This document shows, piece after piece, positions 49,492 to 59,810 of a stretch of 64,000 bases of DNA. Positions within the stretch are counted from its first letter, which is position 1. Each line of letters begins with the position of its first letter. A model generated the notes under the pieces. That model made no database searches. It was given only the letters and a program-made list of their open reading frames with translations, and was not told the origin of the DNA. The translations under genes and the position numbers were made by a program. The stretch comes from Alphaproteobacteria bacterium (GTDB lineage: Bacteria; Pseudomonadota; Alphaproteobacteria; CALKHQ01). The stretch lies in assembly GCA_041396705.1 (NCBI GenBank), contig JAWKYB010000012.1, positions 62,001-126,000 of the forward strand. Reading direction: 5' to 3'.

Positions 49492-49929
49492 ATGGCCGTG
49501 GCCGAGACCGCAACCGAGCGCCCCGCCGTGCAGGCCGACAGGTTCCGCCTGCTGCACACCATGATCCGGGTCCGCGACCTGGACAAGTCGCTGGACTTCT
49601 ACACCCGCCTGCTGGGCATGAAGCTGCTGCGCAAGAAGGATTTTCCGACCGGGAAGTTCACGCTGGCCTTCGTCGGCTATGGCGACGAGGAGAGCAGCGC
49701 CGTGGTCGAGCTGACCCACAACTGGGACCAGGAGACGCCGTACGAGCTCGGCTCCGGCTTCGGCCATCTCGCCATCGGCGTGCCGGACATCTACGGAGTC
49801 TGCAAGCAGCTGGAGGCGGAGCACGTCAGCATTCCGCGCCCGCCGGGCCCGATGAAGCACGGCGGCAGCGTCATCGCCTTCATCGAGGATCCGGACGGCT
49901 ACAAGATCGAACTGATCGAACGCGCCTGA
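49492..49929 (+). CDS. gloA: Lactoylglutathione lyase (glyoxalase I)
   Basis: 145 residues. LLHTMIRVRDLDKSLDFYTR with metal-binding His, AFVGYGDEE, ELTHNWD and AFIEDPDGYKIELIER with the catalytic Glu match GloA. Detoxifies methylglyoxal. GAGGGAGAATG lies ahead of the ATG at 49492. Convergent with the small gene at 49948. Confidence 0.95.
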   Translation: MAVAETATERPAVQADRFRLLHTMIRVRDLDKSLDFYTRLLGMKLLRKKDFPTGKFTLAFVGYGDEESSAVVELTHNWDQETPYELGSGFGHLAIGVPDIYGVCKQLEAEHVSIPRPPGPMKHGGSVIAFIEDPDGYKIELIERA

Positions 49930-49937
49930 CCGGCGCC

Positions 49938-49960
49938 GGCCGGGGGCTCAGTCCCCGGCC
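49938..49960 (+). terminator. 8-bp hairpin after gloA
   Basis: GGCCGGGG at 49938-49945 pairs with CCCCGGCC at 49953-49960 across a 7-base loop that contains the stop codon of the convergent small gene. No T tract follows. Confidence 0.35.
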
Positions 49961-50232
49961 AGCCACACCAGCGCCGCGCTGGCGACCACCAGCCCGGCCG
50001 CGGTGACCCATTGGGTGAGCCGCCAGCGCATCGACGGCGCGTTGTCGTTGGCGGCCGCGGGAATGGCCTGTCGCGCCCCGGGCCCGGCGAGCGGCCGCAG
50101 GCCGGCCCTGTGCAACGCCTCGTGCGGCGGCTGGAAGCGGCCGGCGAGGCCGCTTCGCGCGAATGCAGGCGCCCGGCGGCCGCGGCCGGAGGCCGGTGGC
50201 CCGGGATCGTTCGGTTGCTTCGGCAGGGCCAT
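49948..50232 (-). CDS. Hypothetical small protein with a C-terminal membrane anchor
   Basis: 94 residues. The first 60 are Pro/Arg/Ala-rich and look disordered; PAANDNAPSMRWRL leads into a single membrane helix (WVTAAGLVVASAALVWLAGD) at the very C-terminus. The ANDN motif followed by a basic patch recurs in short alphaproteobacterial proteins. No strong ribosome site is visible, and the Pro/Arg-rich part could be antisense-like noise, so only moderately sure. A shorter start at Met68 (50031) would leave only the membrane anchor. Confidence 0.5.
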   Translation of the reverse strand: MALPKQPNDPGPPASGRGRRAPAFARSGLAGRFQPPHEALHRAGLRPLAGPGARQAIPAAANDNAPSMRWRLTQWVTAAGLVVASAALVWLAGD

Positions 50233-50288
50233 GTCTGCAAGCCCTCGTGGCTCTTACCGGCGCGCGTCTGTCCGGTTCGATGCCCGGT

Positions 50289-51602
<1,314 letters not shown>

Positions 51603-51656
51603 CACTTCTGCTCCTGTCGGCTCACCTGCACGCGAATGGCGCACATCTCATACATC

Positions 51657-53105
51657 TCAACTGGTTACCGCTTCGTGCGAGTCCAGTCCGGCCATCCGGC
51701 CGGCAACCGCATCGTCGATCCGTCCCAGGCTCTCGTCGCGGCCCAGCGCCGCCAGCACGCCGAAGATTCCGGGCGAGACCAGGCTGCCGGTCAGGGCGGC
51801 ACGCAAGGGCTGGGCCACGTCCTTGAGCTTGAGCCCGGCCGCCTCGGCATGCGCCTTGGTCGCATCCTCCAGCGCCGCCGGTGTCCAGCCGGCGGCGGGC
51901 AGGGCGCGCAGCGCAGCGGCCAGCGCCGCCAGCCGGGCGAGGGCGGCTTCGTCCAGCGCCCGCGCCGCCTTGGCGTCGGCGGCCAGCGGACGGGCGGCAT
52001 AGAGGAACGCCGCCTGCTCGGCCATCTCGACCAGCGTGTTGGCGCGCGGCTTCAGCTCGTCGACCAGGCGAACCAGCCGGCCGGGGTTCAGCGCGGCCGT
52101 GTCGGCGCCGGTGCGCGCCGCGACCAGCGGCAGCACCAGCCCGGCAAGCCGCTCCGGCTCGGCCTGGCGGATGTAGTGGTTGTTCAGGCTGTTCAGCTTG
52201 TCGAAGTCGAAGCGCGACGGCGAGCGGCCGACCGCTTCGAGCCCGAACCAGGCCACCGCCCGGTCGGTGTCGATCACCTCGTCGTCGCCGTGGCTCCAGC
52301 CCAGCCGCAGCAGATAGTTGCGCAGCGCCTCCGGCAGGTAGCCCATCTCGCGATAGGCCTCGACGCCAAGCGCCCCGTGTCGCTTCGACAGCTTGGCGCC
52401 GTCCGGCCCGTGGATCATCGGGATGTGGGCGAAGGCCGGCACGTCCCACCCGCAGGCCTCGTACAGCACGCGCTGGCGGAAGGCATTGGTCAGGTGGTCG
52501 TCGCCGCGGATCACGTGGGTGATGCCCATGTCGTGGTCGTCGACCACCACCGACAGCATGTAGGTCGGCGTGCCGTCGGCGCGCAGCAGCACGAAATCGT
52601 CGAGCTGGTCGTGGCCGACGGTGACCTCGCCCTGGACCGCATCGTCGATGGTGGTGCTGCCCGCCAGCGGCGCCTTCACCCGGATCACCGGCGGCACGCC
52701 GGCCGGCGCCTTGGCCGGGTCGCGGTCGCGCCAGCGCCCGTCGTAGCGCAGCGAGCGGCCGGCCGCCTTGGCCTCCGCCCGCATCTGTTCAAGCTCCTCC
52801 GGCGTGCAATAGCAGCGATAGGCCCGGCCGGCGGCGACGAGCTCGTGCGCGACCGCGGCGTGGCGGTCCTGGCGGGCCGACTGGTAGATCACGTCGCCGT
52901 CCCATGCCAGGCCCAGCCAGGCGAGCCCGTCGACGATCGCCTGCATCGCCGCCTCGGTGGAGCGCGCCTTGTCGGTGTCCTCGATGCGCAACAGGAAACG
53001 GCCGCCGTGATGGCGGGCGAACAGCCAGTTGAAATAGGCGGTGCGCGCACCGCCGATGTGGAGGAATCCGGTCGGCGACGGCGCGAAACGCGTGGTGACG
53101 GTCAT
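51657..53105 (-). CDS. gltX: Glutamyl-tRNA synthetase
   Basis: 482 residues. Class I synthetase: HIGH motif in FAPSPTGFLHIGGARTA, KMSKS counterpart KLSKRHGALGV, and RIEDTDKARS. The C-terminal anticodon-binding half is intact. Alphaproteobacteria often have two copies; whether this one charges tRNA-Glu, tRNA-Gln or both is not visible. Divergent from comEC. Confidence 0.96.
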   Translation of the reverse strand: MTVTTRFAPSPTGFLHIGGARTAYFNWLFARHHGGRFLLRIEDTDKARSTEAAMQAIVDGLAWLGLAWDGDVIYQSARQDRHAAVAHELVAAGRAYRCYCTPEELEQMRAEAKAAGRSLRYDGRWRDRDPAKAPAGVPPVIRVKAPLAGSTTIDDAVQGEVTVGHDQLDDFVLLRADGTPTYMLSVVVDDHDMGITHVIRGDDHLTNAFRQRVLYEACGWDVPAFAHIPMIHGPDGAKLSKRHGALGVEAYREMGYLPEALRNYLLRLGWSHGDDEVIDTDRAVAWFGLEAVGRSPSRFDFDKLNSLNNHYIRQAEPERLAGLVLPLVAARTGADTAALNPGRLVRLVDELKPRANTLVEMAEQAAFLYAARPLAADAKAARALDEAALARLAALAAALRALPAAGWTPAALEDATKAHAEAAGLKLKDVAQPLRAALTGSLVSPGIFGVLAALGRDESLGRIDDAVAGRMAGLDSHEAVTS

Positions 53106-53264
53106 CGGGCTCGGCAAGGATGCGTGGGGCTGGGCTGATGTAGCACGACGCTTCCCGTCGCGCCAAACCCGTTGTCGGCCCGGGCGCCCTTCGCCGCGCC
53201 GCTGCCGCGCCGCTGCGGCGCACAGACGGCAGCGCGCGGCCGGCGAGTGTGCCACACTCGCGCC

Positions 53265-55373
53265 ATGCAACCCTCGCTTGCCATGCGCGCCGGGACGGCG
53301 CTGGGCGCCTGCCTCGGCCGGGAGCAGGAACGGCTGGTGCTGTGGCTGCCAGTCGCGTTCGGCGCCGGCGTCCTGGCCTATTTCGACCGGCCGGTCGAGC
53401 CGCCCTGGGTCTGGCCCGCCGCCGCCTTCGCCGTCCTGGTCGCGCTGGCCTGGACGACGCGCCGCCGTGCGACGCTGCCGCTGGTCGCGCTGGTGCTGGC
53501 GCTGGCGGCAGCCGGCTGGGGCTGGGCGCAGCTCGCCACCTGGTCGGTCGCGCCGCGGATGCTGGACCGGGATGTCGGCGCGGTGAACGTCAGCGGGCGG
53601 ATCGTCGACATCGAGCCGCGGGACGGCGGCCGGGTCCGGGTCGTGGTCGAGCGGCCGGCGCTCTCGACGCCGGAAACGGACCCGTTGCCGCCGCGCGTGC
53701 GCATCAGCTTGCGGTCGCCGGAGGCGATGCCGTCGCCCGGCGCCACGCTTTCGGCCAGCGCGGTGCTGCAGCCGCCGCCGCCGCCGCTTGCGCCCGGTGC
53801 CTATGATTTTCAGCGCCAGTCCTATTTCGACGGCATCGGCGCGGTCGGATTCGTGCTGGGCCGCGCGGCGATCGACGATGCCGGCGCCGGCAGCCCGGAC
53901 ACGCTGGTGGAGCGCGCCCGCCGCGCCATTTCCGCTTCGATCGGCGGCGCGCTCGACGGGCCCGAGGCCGGGCTGGCCAAGGCGCTGGTGGTCGGCGAGC
54001 GCGGCGAGATCGCGGACGACGACCGCGCCGCGCTGCGCGACGCCGGGCTGGCGCACCTGCTGGCGATCTCCGGCCTGCACATCGGCATCGTCGCCGGCTT
54101 CGTGTTCTGGGGCGTGCGGGCGCTGCTGGCGCTGGTGCCGGCGCTGGCGCTGCACCATCCGGTCAAGAAGTGGGCCGCCATCGCCGGCATCGCCGCCGCC
54201 TTCGTCTACATGCTGATCGCGGGCACCACGCCGCCGACCGCGCGGGCCTTCCTGATGGTGGCGCTGGCACTGGGCGCGGTGCTGCTCGACCGCAACCCGA
54301 TCTCCATGCGCCTGGTCGCCACGGCCGCGCTCGGCGTGATGCTGCTGGCGCCGGCGGCCGTGCTCGGGCCCAGCTTCCAGCTGTCCTTCGCCGCGGTCGT
54401 CGCGCTGATCGCCGGCTTCGAATGGGTGGAGGCGCGCCGCGCGCTGATCGCCGGCCTCGGCCGGCCGCGCGGCGGCGGGCCGCGGGCGCGGCCGCTGGTC
54501 TACCTGGCGGCGACGCTGTACAGCACCCTGGTCGCCACGCTGGCCACCGCGCCATTCGCGCTGTTCCACTTCCAGCAGGTGGCGCTGTACGGCATCGTCG
54601 CCAATCTGGTCGCGATCCCGCTGATGGCGTTCTGGATCATGCCTTTTCTGGCGCTCGGCTGTCTCGCCGCCGCGGTCGGCCTCGGCGAGCTGGGCTTCGT
54701 GCCGGCGGGGTGGGGCATCGCGCTGTTGCGCACGGTCAGCACGGCGATCGCCGACGCGCCCGGCGCGGTGCTGCGCGCACCCGCGGCCGAGGCCTGGACG
54801 CTGGCGCTGTTCGCCGGGGGCGGGCTGTGGCTCTGCCTGTGGCGCAGCCGGCTGCGCTGGCTCGGTGCGGTTCCGGCGGTGGCGGGGCTCGTCGCGCTGC
54901 TCGCCGCGGCGCCGCCGGCGGTGTTCGTCGCCGGATCGGGCCGTGCCTACGGCCTCGTCGCCGGCTCGGCGCTGTATGTGCCGTCGCTGCGCCGCGACCG
55001 CTTCGACACCGAGGGCTGGGCCCGGCTGGCCGGGCTGGACCCGGCGGTTTCGCTGCGCCGGCTGGACGCGGCCGCGGACGACGGCGTGCCGGCGTCTTGC
55101 GACGCCTTCGGCTGCGTGTTCGCGGTTGCCGGCCGGTCCGTCGCGCTGGCGGCCACGCGGGACGCGCTCGACGACGACTGCCGCCTGGCCGATCTCGTCG
55201 TCCAGCTCTTTCCGGGCGGCCGCGCCTGCGCCACCGGCACGCCGACCATCCGTTACGTCGACCTGGCGGTGGATGGGGCCCACAGCATCGCGCTCGACGG
55301 CGACGGCGGCTTGGCGGTCGACAGCGTCGGCGCCCGGCGCGGCCATCGGCCGTGGGTGGCAACCAACCGCTGA
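53265..55373 (+). CDS. comEC: ComEC/Rec2-family DNA uptake channel
   Basis: 702 residues. N-terminal membrane and OB-like DUF4131 region (about 20-200), then the competence domain with about eight helices; HLLAISGLHIGIVAGFVFWG and FQLSFAAVVALIAGFEWV are its landmarks. The last 190 residues lack the HxHxDH motif of the metallo-beta-lactamase domain found in Bacillus ComEC, so the nuclease part is degenerate, as in many alphaproteobacteria. ATG at 53265. Convergent with lexA, 8 bases apart. Confidence 0.92.
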   Translation: MQPSLAMRAGTALGACLGREQERLVLWLPVAFGAGVLAYFDRPVEPPWVWPAAAFAVLVALAWTTRRRATLPLVALVLALAAAGWGWAQLATWSVAPRMLDRDVGAVNVSGRIVDIEPRDGGRVRVVVERPALSTPETDPLPPRVRISLRSPEAMPSPGATLSASAVLQPPPPPLAPGAYDFQRQSYFDGIGAVGFVLGRAAIDDAGAGSPDTLVERARRAISASIGGALDGPEAGLAKALVVGERGEIADDDRAALRDAGLAHLLAISGLHIGIVAGFVFWGVRALLALVPALALHHPVKKWAAIAGIAAAFVYMLIAGTTPPTARAFLMVALALGAVLLDRNPISMRLVATAALGVMLLAPAAVLGPSFQLSFAAVVALIAGFEWVEARRALIAGLGRPRGGGPRARPLVYLAATLYSTLVATLATAPFALFHFQQVALYGIVANLVAIPLMAFWIMPFLALGCLAAAVGLGELGFVPAGWGIALLRTVSTAIADAPGAVLRAPAAEAWTLALFAGGGLWLCLWRSRLRWLGAVPAVAGLVALLAAAPPAVFVAGSGRAYGLVAGSALYVPSLRRDRFDTEGWARLAGLDPAVSLRRLDAAADDGVPASCDAFGCVFAVAGRSVALAATRDALDDDCRLADLVVQLFPGGRACATGTPTIRYVDLAVDGAHSIALDGDGGLAVDSVGARRGHRPWVATNR

Positions 55374-55381
55374 GAGCGCGG

Positions 55382-56107
55382 TCAGTAGCGGCGGATCAGC
55401 GCGATCAGGCGGCCCTGCACCTTGACCCGGTCCGGGCCGAAAATGCGGGTCTCGTACGACTTGTTCGCCGGTTCCAGTGCGATCGAGTCCTTGCGCCGGC
55501 GGATCCGCTTCAGCGTCACCTCCTGGTCGTCGACCAGCGCGACGACGATGTCGCCGTTCTCCGCCGCGTCGCGCCGCTCGATCACCACGACGTCGCCGTC
55601 GAAGATGCCGGCCTCGATCATCGAATCGCCGGCGACCTCCAGCGCGTAGTATTCGCCGCGGCCGAGCAGGGCGGTGGGGATGTCGATGGTGACGCTATGG
55701 TCGCGCAGCGCCTCGATCGGCATGCCGGCCGCGATCCGGCCGTAGAGCGGGATCGGCTGGGCGCCGTTGCCGCCCTCGACCGCGCGGGCGCCGCGGGCCC
55801 GGATCACCGTGCTGAACCGTCCCTCGATCACGTTCGGGGCGAAGGAGCGTGTGCGCCGGCGGCCGCGCCGGTCGGCGGCATCGACCGCGGCGTCGTCGGG
55901 CAGGCGGATCACCTCCAGCGCGCGGGCGCGATGCGGCAGGCGCTTGAGGAAGCCGCGCTCCTCCAGGCCGGTGATCAGGCGGTGGATGCCGGATTTCGAC
56001 TTCAGGTCGAGGGCGTCCTTCATCTCGTCGAACGACGGCGAGATGCCCTCGGCCTTGATGCGTTCGTTGATGAACAGCAGCAACTCGTGCTGCTTGCGGG
56101 TCAACAT
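55382..56107 (-). CDS. lexA: SOS repressor LexA
   Basis: 241 residues. N-terminal winged helix (MLTRKQHELLLFINERI; helix SFDEMKDALDLKSKSG), a basic linker (RRGRRRTRSF), then the S24 peptidase domain: cleavage site Ala127-Gly128 (RIAAGMPIEA), Ser162 (GDSMIEAGI) and Lys200 (VTLKRI). A GTTC-N7-GTTC box lies about 103 bases upstream, consistent with self-repression. Confidence 0.96.
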   Translation of the reverse strand: MLTRKQHELLLFINERIKAEGISPSFDEMKDALDLKSKSGIHRLITGLEERGFLKRLPHRARALEVIRLPDDAAVDAADRRGRRRTRSFAPNVIEGRFSTVIRARGARAVEGGNGAQPIPLYGRIAAGMPIEALRDHSVTIDIPTALLGRGEYYALEVAGDSMIEAGIFDGDVVVIERRDAAENGDIVVALVDDQEVTLKRIRRRKDSIALEPANKSYETRIFGPDRVKVQGRLIALIRRY

Positions 56108-56209
56108 GACGGCGGTTCCCGTGTCTGTCGCCCGGCGCGCAGCCTGTGCGGTGCGTGCCCGGCGTGGTTTTGTGCGTCGCCGAATCGGAACAAACGCATA
56201 ACACCGAAT

Positions 56210-56224
56210 GTTCTATTTAGGTTC
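56210..56224 (-). promoter_or_regulatory. Alphaproteobacterial SOS box (LexA operator)
   Basis: GTTC at 56210-56213 and GTTC at 56221-56224 are separated by 7 bases. The direct repeat GTTC-N7-GTTC is the known LexA site of alphaproteobacteria. It lies in the 142-base gap between moeA and lexA in an AT-richer stretch, where the lexA promoter is expected. Confidence 0.75.
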
Positions 56225-56249
56225 CCTAGTGCCGTCAAGCCAGGCGGAA

Positions 56250-57443
56250 CTAAAGCGGCAACACCTCGACGGGCGCGCCGGCGGGCAAGGCGGGCGCATG
56301 GGGCGCGCGGATCACCAGGCCGTCGGAATGGGCCAGGATCGCAAGCATCGAGCTGTCCTGCACCGGGAAGGGCGTGGCGACCAGCCGGCCGGCGGAATCG
56401 CGGGCCAGCGCGGCGCGCAGATAGTCCTCGCGGTTGTCGTTCGCGCCGAGCGCCGTGCCGAGGATGGCGGGCAGCGTTGCGGCGCGGCCGGTGGCGCTGC
56501 CGTGCATGGCGGCCAGCAGCGGTCGCAGGAACAACAGCGCACAAACCAGGGACGAGACGGGATTGCCCGGCAGCCCGAGCATGGGGATGCCGCCGATGCG
56601 GCCGTGGATCAGCGGCTTGCCGGGACGGACCGCGATCTTCCAGAAATCGACCGCGAGCCCGACCGCGCCCAGCGCGCTCTGGACCAGGTCGTGTCGGCCG
56701 ACCGAGGCGCCGCCGGTGGTGACCAGCAGGTCGCAGCCGCGGGCCTGGGCGGCACGCTCGTGCAGCGCCTCCGGCCGGTCTGCGGCGATGCCGAGGTCGA
56801 CCGGCTCGCCGCCCTCGGCGCGGATGAAGGCCGCCAGCGCCAGTGCGTTGGCGCTGACCACCTGGTTCGGCCCGATCGGATCGCCCGGCCCGACGATCTC
56901 GTCGCCGGTGGACAGCACCGCCACCCGCGGCCGGCGATAGACCCTGAGCCACGGGCGGTTCATCGCCGCGGCCAGCGCGATGTGGCGCGGCGCCAGCCGC
57001 AGGCCGGCGCGCAGGCCGACCGCACCGGCTGCGAAGTCGAGCCCGGCCTTGCGGACGTAGCGGCCGAGCGCGGCGGTCTCGTGCACCGTCACCTGGCCGT
57101 CCGCCGCGGTCGTGTTTTCCTGGATGACGATGGTGTCGGCACCGGCGGGCAGGGGGGCCCCGGTGAAGATCCGCGCCGCCTCGCCCGGGCCGATCCGGCC
57201 GGCATCGTGCACGCCGGCCGGCAGTTCCGCCACCACGCGCAGCGTCGCCGGCACGGCGGCGACGTCGGCGGCCCGCGCCGCATAGCCGTCCATGGCGGAG
57301 ACGTCGGTCGGCGGCTTGGTCAGACGGGCCGCCAGGTCCTCGGCCAGCACGCGGCCGACCGCCTCGGCGATGCCGACCTGCTCGACCGCCAGCCGCGGCA
57401 CATCCGCGGTCAGTCGCGCCAGCGCCTCGTCGACCGACAGCAT
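56250..57443 (-). CDS. moeA: Molybdopterin molybdenumtransferase MoeA
   Basis: 397 residues. DVSAMDGYAARAAD, IFTGAPLPAGADTIV, VLSTGDEIVGPGDP, VTTGGASVGRHD and MLGLPGNPVSS mark the domains of MoeA in order. Inserts molybdate into adenylylated molybdopterin. Follows moaC by 10 bases; the pair sits between trp genes and lexA. Confidence 0.95.
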   Translation of the reverse strand: MLSVDEALARLTADVPRLAVEQVGIAEAVGRVLAEDLAARLTKPPTDVSAMDGYAARAADVAAVPATLRVVAELPAGVHDAGRIGPGEAARIFTGAPLPAGADTIVIQENTTAADGQVTVHETAALGRYVRKAGLDFAAGAVGLRAGLRLAPRHIALAAAMNRPWLRVYRRPRVAVLSTGDEIVGPGDPIGPNQVVSANALALAAFIRAEGGEPVDLGIAADRPEALHERAAQARGCDLLVTTGGASVGRHDLVQSALGAVGLAVDFWKIAVRPGKPLIHGRIGGIPMLGLPGNPVSSLVCALLFLRPLLAAMHGSATGRAATLPAILGTALGANDNREDYLRAALARDSAGRLVATPFPVQDSSMLAILAHSDGLVIRAPHAPALPAGAPVEVLPL

Positions 57444-57453
57444 GCCCGCGTCC

Positions 57454-57936
57454 TCAGGCCGCGTCGTAGGTGCCGGACTTGCCGCCGGACTTGTGCAGCA
57501 GCCGCACGCCCTCGATCCGCATGGCGCGATCGACGGCCTTGCACATGTCGTAGACCGTCAGCGCCGCGATGCCGGCGGCGGTCAGTGCCTCCATCTCCAC
57601 CCCGGTCCGCCCGGTGGTCTTCGCCGTCGCCCTGATGTGGACGGCCGGCACCGGCGCATCGGCGGTCTCGAACGCGATCTCGACCGCCGCCAGGGGCAGG
57701 GGATGGCACAGCGGGATCAGCTCGTGGGTGCGCTTCGCCGCCATGATGCCGGCGATGCGGGCCACGCCGAGCACGTCGCCCTTCGCCGCGGTGCCGCCGC
57801 GGATCGCCGCCAGGGTGGCGGGCGCCATCTCGACGCGCGCGGCGGCAACGGCGACGCGCGCGGTCTCGGCCTTGGTGGAGACGTCGACCATGCGCGCCGC
57901 GCCGTCGGCGTCGAAATGGGTCAGGCCGCCGCTCAT
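57454..57936 (-). CDS. moaC: Cyclic pyranopterin monophosphate synthase MoaC
   Basis: 160 residues from an ATG at 57936 (GTG at 57945 possible). MVDVSTKAETARVAVA, THELIPLCHPLPL and YDMCKAVDRAM with the active-site Lys are the MoaC motifs. Forms cPMP from the MoaA product. Starts just inside the trpC end (gap of 5 bases), suggesting co-transcription with trp. Confidence 0.95.
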   Translation of the reverse strand: MSGGLTHFDADGAARMVDVSTKAETARVAVAAARVEMAPATLAAIRGGTAAKGDVLGVARIAGIMAAKRTHELIPLCHPLPLAAVEIAFETADAPVPAVHIRATAKTTGRTGVEMEALTAAGIAALTVYDMCKAVDRAMRIEGVRLLHKSGGKSGTYDAA

Positions 57937-57941
57937 CGCCT

Positions 57942-58754
57942 TCACTCCGCCGCCGCGCCGGCCGGCGCCGGCAGCAGCATGGCGCGCACCGCCGCCGTCA
58001 CGTCGGGCTGGCGCATGAAGGATTCGCCGATCAGGAAGCAGCGGGCGCCGACCCGCGCCATGCGGTCGAGGTCGGCGCGACTGCCCAGCCCGCTCTCGCA
58101 GACCAGCAGAGCGCCCGACGGCGCCAGCGCAGCCAGCGCCTCCGTCGTTGCAAGATCGACGGACAACATCTTGAGATTGCGATTGTTTATGCCGACCATG
58201 CTGGGTTGCAGCCGTGCGGCGCGCGCCATCTCATCCGCGTCGTGGACCTCGACCAGCACGTCCATGCCCCACGCTGCCGCGGCCGCCATCAGCTCGCCGG
58301 CGAGGCCGTCGTCGACCGCGGCCATGATGACGAGGATGCAGTCGGCACCGAGCGCCCGCGCCTCAGCAACCTGGTAGGTGTCGACCATGAAGTCCTTGCG
58401 CAGCACCGGCAGGTCGACCGCGGCACGGGCGGCGACCAGATAGGAATCGTCACCCTGGAAATAGGGCACGTCGGTCAGCACGGACAGGCAGGCGGCACCG
58501 CCGGCGGCATAGGCACGGGCCAGGTCCTCCGGATCGAAATCCTCTCGAATCAATCCCTTGGAGGGCGATGCTTTCTTGATTTCGCAGATCAGACCGTAGC
58601 CGCTCGCAGCCTTCTCGGCCAGCCTCGCGCGGAAGCCGCGGACCGGCGCCGCGTGCCGTGCCGCCGCCTCGACCGCGGCCAGCGGCCGCCGGGCCTTGCT
58701 GGCTGCCACATGCACGCGCTTGTCGGCGCAAATCTTGTCGAGAACGCTGGCCAT
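57942..58754 (-). CDS. trpC: Indole-3-glycerol phosphate synthase
   Basis: 270 residues, TIM barrel, monofunctional (no TrpF fusion). CEIKKASPSKGLIREDFDP, VLRKDFMVDTYQV, VLVEVHDADEM and GINNRNLKML carry the catalytic Lys and Glu residues. ATG at 58754, 7 bases after trpD. Confidence 0.96.
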   Translation of the reverse strand: MASVLDKICADKRVHVAASKARRPLAAVEAAARHAAPVRGFRARLAEKAASGYGLICEIKKASPSKGLIREDFDPEDLARAYAAGGAACLSVLTDVPYFQGDDSYLVAARAAVDLPVLRKDFMVDTYQVAEARALGADCILVIMAAVDDGLAGELMAAAAAWGMDVLVEVHDADEMARAARLQPSMVGINNRNLKMLSVDLATTEALAALAPSGALLVCESGLGSRADLDRMARVGARCFLIGESFMRQPDVTAAVRAMLLPAPAGAAAE

Positions 58755-58761
58755 GGCCGTC

Positions 58762-59790
58762 TCAGCCGCCGCGCGAGATGCGCGCCATCTTGTCCAGCGC
58801 GGCCGCGGCGGCGCCGGATTCGATCGCGGCGGCGCCCTGGGCCAGGCCATCGGTCAGGTCGACCGCGGCATCGGCGACCACCAGCCCGGCGGCGGCGTTG
58901 AGCAGCACGATGTCGCGCAGCGGCCCGGTCTGGCCGGCGAGCAGGGCGCGGATCGCCGCCGCGTTGGTGGCGGCGTCGTCGCCGGCCAGGTCGCTCGGCT
59001 GCGCCAGAGGCAGCCCCAGGCTGGTCGGGTCGATCTCGAACTCGGCGATGGTGCCGTCGCGGACTTCGGCGACGCGGCTGGTGCCGCAGGTGGTCAACTC
59101 GTCCATGCCGTCGCTGCCGTGCACCACCCAGGCCCGCTCGCAACCCAGGCGGTTCAGCACCTCGGCCATCGGCCGGATCCAGTGGTCGGCATAAACCCCA
59201 ATCAGCTGCCGGCGCGTGCCCGCCGGGTTGGCCAACGGCCCCAGGATGTTGAAAATAGTTGCCGTACCTAATTCGACCCGGGTCGGGCCGACGTTGCGCA
59301 TGGCACCGTGATGGCGTTGGGCCAGCATGAACCCGATCCGCGCCTGCTCCAGGCTGCGCGAGAACGCAGCCAGGTCGGCCTCGAGATTGACGCCCAGAGC
59401 GGCCAGCACATCGGCAGAGCCCGACTTCGACGACCGCGCCACGTTGCCGTGCTTGGCAACGGTCACCCCGCAACCGGCCAGCACGATGGCCGCTGCGGTG
59501 GAGATGTTGTGGGTGCCCTTGACGTCGCCGCCGGTGCCGCAGGTGTCGATCGCGCCGGCCGGTGCCTCGACGGCCAGCGCCTTGGCGCGCATGGCGCGCG
59601 CAGCGCCGGTGATCTCGTCGATGGTCTCGCCGCGCACGCGCATGCCCATCAGCAGCGCGCCCATTTGCGATGGCGTGACGTCGCCCGACATCAGCAGGTC
59701 GAATGTGTGTTCGGCGTCGCCCTCGCTGAGCGTGCCGCCGGCGGCGATGGTCGCAAGCACGGCCTTGATCGACGGAAGGGTGGGCGTCAT
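58762..59790 (-). CDS. trpD: Anthranilate phosphoribosyltransferase
   Basis: 342 residues. DTCGTGGDVKGTHNISTAAA is the PRPP loop; KHGNVARSSKSGSADVL and FNILGPLANPAG bind anthranilate and PRPP. Monofunctional, not fused to TrpG. ATG at 59790, 20 bases after trpG. Confidence 0.96.
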   Translation of the reverse strand: MTPTLPSIKAVLATIAAGGTLSEGDAEHTFDLLMSGDVTPSQMGALLMGMRVRGETIDEITGAARAMRAKALAVEAPAGAIDTCGTGGDVKGTHNISTAAAIVLAGCGVTVAKHGNVARSSKSGSADVLAALGVNLEADLAAFSRSLEQARIGFMLAQRHHGAMRNVGPTRVELGTATIFNILGPLANPAGTRRQLIGVYADHWIRPMAEVLNRLGCERAWVVHGSDGMDELTTCGTSRVAEVRDGTIAEFEIDPTSLGLPLAQPSDLAGDDAATNAAAIRALLAGQTGPLRDIVLLNAAAGLVVADAAVDLTDGLAQGAAAIESGAAAAALDKMARISRGG

Positions 59791-59810
59791 CGTCTCGGTC
59801 CCCGGTTGTC

